From NCBI RefSeq assembly GCF_937616625.2, contig NC_065572.1:70678653-70742652 (forward strand): a stretch of DNA of 64,000 nt, in the 5' to 3' direction. This document shows positions 57,009 to 64,000 of the stretch, in pieces. This DNA is from Mercurialis annua (taxonomy: Eukaryota; Streptophyta; Magnoliopsida; Malpighiales; Euphorbiaceae). Every line of letters begins with the position of its first letter. Position 1 is the first letter of the stretch. The translations under genes and the position numbers were made by a program. Under the pieces are notes generated by a model, which was not told where the DNA came from, made no database searches, and saw only the letters and a list, made by a program, of their open reading frames with translations.

Positions 57009-60000
57009 GGATTTTGGTTATGTACTAAATGTTATTTTGCAATCATGTACATCTTTGTAAATAAATTCCTTACAAAATCCACTTGTGTTCATCTGCATTT
57101 TGGAATTGGCGATGGATCTTGCAAGTTGTAACCTAGTTACACAATTGATGAAGTACCGAGTCAAAATTGATGTGATCAAATGCCAATCTTAGGCCCATCA
57201 TTTAATTGGGGCCAAATTCGTGTTTGATAAGGACCTTTTTTTACACGATTTAATTTTAATTTGTTTACATTTTTTGAGTTATATACTGTAAAATCTTATA
57301 TAGAACTTAAATTAAATCACTTCGCCGTTTAAAGTAGGCAGACTGAACCAAGATAAAAAAAATTAATAAAAATAACATGCCACCGATTAATATTTTATTT
57401 AACTGTTATGTTAAAAGCATCTAATAACTTTTACAATAATTTCTTTTATTTTTTTAAAATTCAATATTTGATCAGTTTTTAAAGACAACAGCGGCCAACT
57501 CCCAGACCAAATGTTTGATGTCATTAGCAGTGAGGTTTGGTAGCTAACCTATATCCAAACCTGAAAAAGTTACCGTGTCCGTGTGGTAAATTATGTGCAA
57601 AACCAAAACTATGTCACGAGTTTTACAACTTTTGACGACTCCAATCAAATGACAAGACCTTATAAATTTTACCAAGTGGTTAAAAAATGAGCATAGCATG
57701 CAAACAGTGTGCACCTAATGAGTCCAAGACAAAGAATCTTGAAAACAATAGAAAAAGAGAGATAAGTTATAAGTAGTTGGTGAATAAGAAACTAAAGAAA
57801 CACTGCCAGAAACTACCAGAGTAATTAAATTTAAAAGTTTTTTTTTCTTTTTTAAAGTTATACTGTAGAAGACAAAATGAGGTAAAAGAATAAAAAAGTA
57901 GCTTTCTCTTTTTTCCATTTGTCAGTTACATTATTACTGTTTTGAGTTCAAGTTTCAATCACAACCGTTCAAAACGCGCTTAAAAATGAACTAAAATAGT
58001 TGACAGTGAACCATAACCCCCTCCTACTATTTCATCACTACCGTACATTCGCAACACACGCCTACAGAATTTTATAATCAAAATTTATTAAATGTAAATA
58101 AAAAATTATGTAATTTAAATAGTGTGACTATTTTATTTGGATTTTTGCTCTTTAATAGCCATTTATGACAGCATCTTTTTATTTTGTTTATTATTTTTTT
58201 AATTAAGAGGAACAGTTGAGATATTTGTCTTGGTATGCAAATTTCAATAATGGTGGAGCATCACATGGCGGTCTGCATGGAAGGTTAGGGTTGCAAACTA
58301 TCTTTTGTAATGGCCCATCTACGTTCATTTTTTGTCCTGTACAATTATTTAGGGCCTAGACATCAACTACTATTCCTGTTTAGTTTATCACAGATCAAGT
58401 TTTAATATGAAATTTATTTTAGACAAATATTTTAATTGTTTGATGGAAGTTATACATACAAAAAAACCTCGTTTAGATTCACAAACCTTTTAACTAATAC
58501 TCAAAGTCATCTCGCAATGAGATTCAAATAGCTCGAATTTGAGCTTAAATTGAATTTTTTTCAATTTAACCTCGAGTAACTAGAGACTAACCTAATTAAC
58601 TTTTATTCATGTGCATAACAAACACTTCTTATCATTAGTTTTTTTGCATATTATTAATTAAAACTTGTTATATTTGATGTCTTCTATAATTGATTCCATA
58701 TTATAATTTGTTTTATTTTCTTTCCAAAATTCAACTCAAAAATGTCTTATTACTTTACCTTTCATATTCTACTCCTTGTTCATTATGACTACGTGTGCAT
58801 GTGCCTCTTCTGTTAGAATAAAATCAGCAATTGCATAAGCTTATTTAAAATTATTGGTTTTTTTAATCTAGTACATATACAAACACACCTGAACCGTTTC
58901 TTTCTTAGCTTTTTTTCTTGATTATTCTCATAATTTACTTAAACTTAGTATCGATCAAAAAGATAAAAAGAAACTATTACTATTGGTCCATGTTATATTT
59001 TTTTTCGGGCAAATAAATTTGCAGAAATTGTCAAAGTTTGACTCTTAATGATTGCCCGTCAGTAGAACATGTCACTTAGATATTTTGTTTATATTTATAA
59101 TTCACAAAGATTAAAATATTTAAATGTATTTCACTTAAAATATTTACAATATATTTTGCCTCTTTAAAAAGTTCTTTTTATATAATTTCATATGTTAAGA
59201 AAATGTTCTCACGGCACTCCATAAATAATGGCAATACCAAGTCATTTTCACGCAATACAACACAGGCTGTAGTGTAGATCCAACCGTCACCACTCCACCA
59301 TTACCATGTGAACTTTTTTCTAACTTTTTTTTCTCTCTCTTTATATCGTTTTCATAACAACCGTCCGATTTGCCGGAAATTTGTTAAGAAGCTTACATTC
59401 CAAGCGTTGTCACTACGCCGCACGTATACAAAGTTAAGAGCAGTAAGTTTCTCATGGCAAAGTACACGTGGTGCCTCTTCAGCCATTCAAATCAATTACC
59501 CCTGCAGTAAAAATTTTTGGATAAAACTACTGTAAGGTCCCTGCACTAGTATTTTTTATTTTATATGGTGACTGCAGATTGTTTTAGCCAAAAATAGTCC
59601 CTTTACTGTAAAATTTGTCAATTTGGACGAAATTGCCGCATAAAATAAGAGATTCGTTAAGTATATTCCATATCATTAACAACCAAAAAATTAACATCAA
59701 AAGACTTTAACTAAAACAAAAATATAAAAGTCAGAGATCTAATAATGAGTTTAATCTATAGTGCGTAAAGCTAAAAAACAATAGACCGATTATATGCATC
59801 TCATTTTTTGTACGCTATACGAGTGTTTTTGTAGATTATACAGATAATTTTGACAAAAAATAGAAGTATAAATTATTGTGAAAATTTAAATTAATAATTC
59901 AGTTTAGTATACTTAAAAACAAATAACAAAATTATAATTTTATGACATATATAATATTTATTTAGTAATAAATTTGTAAGCAATATAATAACTTAATTTA

Positions 60001-60255
60001 ATTTATAATTGGATGAATAAATATTATATTAAAATAAAATAATTTTTAGAGAAATTCGTTAAATGGTCCAAGTCAAACTACTAAAAAAAACTGATAAAAT
60101 ACATAGATTGGCTCCTCTAGTCGAATTCCATGAATTGTTAGGGTTTTCATAGCGGATTGCGTCTCGCTTGAATACCTATGGTCATTAAAAAGGAACAAAA
60201 AGATCCTGAGCGTTAACTCTATAAAAAGTACCAATAAATTCTTATGGTAAAAAAT
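57009..60255. other. Gene-free intergenic region
   Basis: AT-rich. I looked for exons on both strands and for RNA genes and found none with support; the open frames present are short and of low complexity. Confidence 0.55.
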
Positions 60256-60618
60256 GGCCTAGTCACTAAAAAACACTCCAACTTTCAAAAAAAAAATGTT
60301 TATGGCCATATCTTTTAAAATCTTCAATGTAGCCCATTTTTCAATTTTTCACTTTCAATTGTAGTCATTTATCCAAATTGAAGTCGAAAAAAGTTCAAAT
60401 AAACCTATTATATTTCTTCATTTTTAAAATTTTGTTATCACAAACTTGCAAATTAGAAAAATGTGAAGTAATACAAACATAACATTTGAATTCTTTTTCA
60501 CTTCAATTTGGACAAATGGCTATAATTAAAAGTGAAAATTGACAAATGGAGAAGATTGTGAAAGATGTGGTCATAAAGAATTTTTTTTTTAAAGTAGGGT
60601 ATTTTTAGACGATTAAAC
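60256..60618. mobile_element. Palindromic MITE without visible duplication
   Basis: Starts GGCCTAGTCACTAAAAAAC. Arms pair through ATGGCCATATCTTT against AAAGATGTGGTCAT and through TTTCACTTTCAATTGTAG against CTATAATTAAAAGTGAAAA. Resembles the families at 16450 and 51110 in end type. Confidence 0.65.
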
Positions 60619-61254
60619 ATATTTTAATTGAACATAACTATTTTGATTATTAAAAACATTATATACTTATATGTTTCGAGTTAATGAAATAATATCTGAT
60701 TTTTAGAATTATTTTTATTTTTTGTAAATTTGATGCTAGTATTTATTGTTTGAATTATTTTTAATTTATTTTATTGATAAAATAATATATATAATTTTTA
60801 GTATAATTTTTTATTTACAAAAAAAATAGTTACTATAATTACTCAGCATACATTTTTATTTAATTACACTAAAGATAAGGTCAATTGTAATTACTTAATA
60901 TAAATTATTAGTATAATTAAATAACAATTTTACTAATTTATTATAATAATTATTTTCATCTTCTATCTAATTCTTTTATATAGTAAGTATAAGATTTATT
61001 ATAATTATTCAATATGAATTTATTTAATTACACCATATATAAAATTTATTATAATATATTATTATAGCTAAGTAGAAATTATATAATAATAATAAACTTT
61101 TAACATAGTATAATTAAAAAATAAATTTTAATAAATTTTATATTCAGTGTAATTAAATAAATAATTATGCCAATTTTTTTTTATAATCAAAATCTTCATT
61201 AAAAAATAATCGAAGCAGTTAAAAATGTAAGATACTCAAGTTCGAAAACCAATC
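60619..61254. other. Very AT-rich gene-free stretch
   Basis: Dense TTATAATTA-type words without codon structure; nothing further recognised. Confidence 0.5.
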
Positions 61255-61600
61255 CAGAACGAGCATTACGCATTAACAAGTGTGCAGTCTGATTCGCAGA
61301 TCGCCTTACAAAAATAAAAAAATAAACTAGAAAACTGCTTCACTAACAAAACATAATCCTCAACCAATAAATCGCCCATGGACTGCTCTGGCTTTCTAAT
61401 ATCTTGAATAACGTTCAAAGCATCTGATTCAATAGTTAGATTGCTCCATCTCTTCAACCAACTAAGAAACTCCCTTATACCAATCAGTTTAGCAGTTCTA
61501 GCATTAAAAATGCCCGAAAAACTCAGCTGCCTCGCCTAAATGATGTCTCCATACTCATTACGAACTAAGCAACCAACCGCTGCTCTCCCCTCCGCCTTGA
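61255..61600 (-). pseudogene. LINE-type RNase H domain fragment
   Basis: Minus-strand reading gives KAEGRAAVGCLVRNEYGDII, a stop codon, then ARQLSFSGIFNARTAKLIGI, WLKRWSNLTIESDALNVIQD, GDLLVEDYVLLVKQFSSLFF and, in a shifted frame, RRSANQTAHLLMRNA. These are the conserved blocks of the RVT_3-type RNase H found at the end of plant non-LTR retrotransposons and related domesticated genes: the ESDA active-site Asp and the NxxAHxL motif. A stop near 61540 and a frameshift near 61310 show that it is dead. Confidence 0.75.
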
Positions 61601-62690
61601 AGATATAAATTGTTTATTTTTTAGATAAAAGAACATAAAAAGTAACTATCAATTCATTTTTAAATAATCCAAACAAATTAAAAATAATAAACATTAATCT
61701 ACAATGCTTTTGATTCATAAAAAATATTATATAATATTTTTATAATAATTAAAATAACTATCTTATTTTTTAGAGAAAATTTATATCAATCTTAACCAAC
61801 AAAGATTTATATGTACCTTTTATTTTAAATGAACAAAAAAATTAACGGAGTTAACGATCATGATCATTTATACCATTTTTTGTGTATTTTGTACAAAAAT
61901 TCTAAATGAAACGTAATCCACTCAAAGGATCTATATTTTACATGTCACATGTATCATCTTTTGTATAATTAGTTGCTTTTGCCCATTAATCCTCCTAATA
62001 AAGGATTACAATAAGGTTAATTTTCAATTAATCAATTGTCACAAAATAGTTGTGATATTTGTCATGTAACGTGTGCATATGCGGGATTGTTGCGAGCTTT
62101 GGTGAAAGACTCTTTTACTCGTGCCGTGAAACAAAGAAAGGTGTTATACTACATAAACTAAATAATAAAGAAAAAAACTATACTACCCTACAATAGCATT
62201 TTAACTATGTTAACAATAAAATTCTTCAATTAAGGCATAATATACATAATAAGTTACGTAATTAAAATTATAGAATAGCAGTTTGACTGTTCTCAAATAA
62301 TGTATAATTTAAAACAAAATAAATATTAAAAATTATTATCTAAAATGTTGTTTGCATTGAAGTATTTTAGAAGATCAAAATCTATGAATTTAATTGAGAT
62401 TAAAAACGATTGTATAAGAATATATGAATTTGAAAAATTCATCGTCCTCCGAACTTCATTCATCTTTAAAAGTCTCGCCGCTTATATGTGAAAGTTGAAT
62501 TGCACCATCTTTAAAGAATATAAAATATTTTAAATTTTTATTGTTCTATAAATATTTCCATATTCATTATTTATATGCTCAATCTGAACAATTGAATTTA
62601 TAAAGTTTATAAATTTTACATTTGATGAATTTAAAAAATGTTCAATTCAAGCTGTGTCTAAGTAAAAATTCTTTTATTTTATTACATTTT
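61601..62690. other. Gene-free stretch
   Basis: No exon or ordered repeat seen, apart from AT-rich low-complexity runs. Confidence 0.5.
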
Positions 62691-62842
62691 TATATACTCC
62701 CTCCTCCGGTCCATAATATTCTTTTAAAAATTCTTTTATTTTAGTACATTATAATATACTAATGGCCAACCTAAAGTCTGATCTTCCTGCAATACATTTT
62801 GTTCTTAGACCAAATTCTTTTATTTTATTACATTTTTATATA
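62691..62842. repeat. Truncated Stowaway-like end next to the full copy
   Basis: TATACTCCCTCCTCCGGTCC followed by ATAATATTCTTTTA is a left end of the same family as the next element. CAAATTCTTTTATTTTATTA and CATTTTTATATACTCCCTCC, which also occur before 62700, repeat directly before 62850. A short local duplication is likely. Confidence 0.55.
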
Positions 62843-63126
62843 CTCCCTCCGGTCCATAATATTTGTCACATTTGAGAAATTTTCTTTGTCCATAATATAG
62901 TCATGTTATAATATCAAGAGAGCATTAATTGCTATTTTTCCATGTTTGCCCCTCATTAATTTATTAAAAGAATACAATAAACAAATAAAAAATGGTAGCT
63001 ATAAATGAAAACAAATTTCAATGTAGGGTTAACTTAGTAAAAGTGTTTACAAATTAAGACATATTAATTGTTTTCTTAGTTCTTATGCCAAAGCCAAATG
63101 CGACAAATATTATGGACCGGAAGGAA
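62843..63126. mobile_element. Stowaway-like MITE (284 bp)
   Basis: Starts CTCCCTCCGGTCCATAATAT with TTGTC following, and ends with the inverted GACAAATATTATGGACCGG. Flanked by TA at 62841-62842 and 63127-63128. Confidence 0.85.
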
Positions 63127-63128
63127 TA

Positions 63129-64000
63129 ATTTATAAAAAATTATATTTATTTTTACTCAATGTAGTAATAGATTTTTCATTTCTTTAATTTATTTATTAT
63201 AATTAATCATGATGTATATAAAAATTAAGCATTCTAAACAATAAATGGTTGTTTATAATTTGAATAAAATATAAAAAATTGCCTTTTACTTATACAAGAT
63301 GGATCACAAAGGATAGAAACAGAAATTAAGTGAAAATTATATAAGAACATAACAGGTATGTGAACTTTTATTTTTTATTACAGTGTATCTCTATTTCGTT
63401 TATATTTATTTGATTTTCTAATATTTACTTAAGTAAATAAAAATCAAATTTAATTTGTATTAGCTTATTTTTATAATAGTCAATAAAATTAATAAGAAGT
63501 TTATTGACAACAATTTTGAGTTGTCACTTAAACAAAAATCATATCACTGAATATGCAATTAGCCAAATTTTCTTGATATACATTTTTGTTTAAACAGTAA
63601 ATTACAGATAAAGTCTGCAATTTGAAGAGGAATTACAAGCAAGGAATTGTTATTAATTAGAATTAGGTTTATTGTCGTGAATTATTAGGCATATGAGTTA
63701 TGACCAACGAACAAGAATAAGACCAGTCTAGCTCCATCTAATTTAGGTGGCCTTTTATTTTTATTTATTTTTTAATTGTTTTTATTTTATGTAAAGTTTC
63801 ATGTGTCAAGTCAAGACACCTGGCAGATACACAATCTGTATCTGATCCAATTAAATCATTTTATTAGTTTATCCTTTCATTAGTGGGGCTTTCTGGTATA
63901 ATTAATAATTAAAAAAATATAGGCAGATAAGTTGTCCTAGTAAATTATAAAAATAAGCATATTATTTACTAAAATAATAACATTATATTTAATGAGAAAT
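63129..64000. other. Gene-free right edge
   Basis: AT-rich; I see no gene, RNA or complete element up to the end of the window. Confidence 0.5.

Noticed and set aside
1..64000. A multi-gene defence or biosynthetic cluster
   Set aside because: The genes belong to unrelated housekeeping pathways and are separated by transposons; no shared domain or co-oriented set suggests a cluster.

Overview
The window is AT-rich nuclear DNA of a flowering plant, almost certainly a eudicot. The evidence is split genes with short exons and GT-AG introns, a chloroplast-targeted chlorophyll-biosynthesis enzyme, a plant-type J-like/DUF3444 protein, plant MITE families, a tRNA-derived SINE and a Tat/Athila-like Gypsy element. 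I cannot name the species.

Layout. (1) 1-1526: the N-terminal six exons of an ARF-GAP with a BAR domain (AGD/ACAP type), minus strand, running off the left edge. (2) 1738-13862: a repeat block. An approximately 2.7 kb segment is present twice (copies A and B). Copy A carries a complete but pol-less LTR retrotransposon (3835-9896, identical-length 1520 bp LTRs, 5-bp target duplication, gag only) and a GC-rich MITE. Copy B preserves the empty site for both. Both copies carry the same SINE and the same Mutator-like MITE. (3) 13.9-21 kb: gene-free, with fold-back elements. (4) 21.0-26.1 kb: a frameshifted PMEI/invertase-inhibitor gene, an intronless J-like/DUF3444 gene, a broken copy of the 3' part of SRP68, and a secreted glycine-rich protein gene. 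(5) 28.1-35.4 kb: SRP68 (13 exons, minus). (6) 37.4-45.3 kb: a GH38 acidic alpha-mannosidase (29 exons, minus) containing one apparent GC-AG intron. (7) 45.9-49.4 kb: an apparent 3.6 kb element bounded by 29-bp perfect inverted repeats, filling the interval between the mannosidase and CHLM. (8) 49.5-50.6 kb: CHLM (Mg-protoporphyrin IX methyltransferase, 2 exons, plus). (9) 52.6-53.6 kb: a degenerate minisatellite. (10) 54.8-57.0 kb: CENP-S/MHF1 histone-fold gene with an E2F-like site in its promoter and a possible alternative last exon. (11) 57-64 kb: gene-poor, with a decayed LINE-type RNase H fragment and a Stowaway-like MITE.

The genes have no common pathway; they are ordinary housekeeping genes (vesicle traffic, protein targeting, glycan turnover, chlorophyll synthesis, DNA repair/centromere) separated by transposons. 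The main structural theme is a dense load of palindromic MITEs of about 220-500 bp, several with clear 9-10 bp target duplications, in introns and intergenic DNA. I found no undescribed multi-gene system. Exon boundaries were worked out by hand from splice signals, reading phase and recalled family sequence, without RNA evidence.
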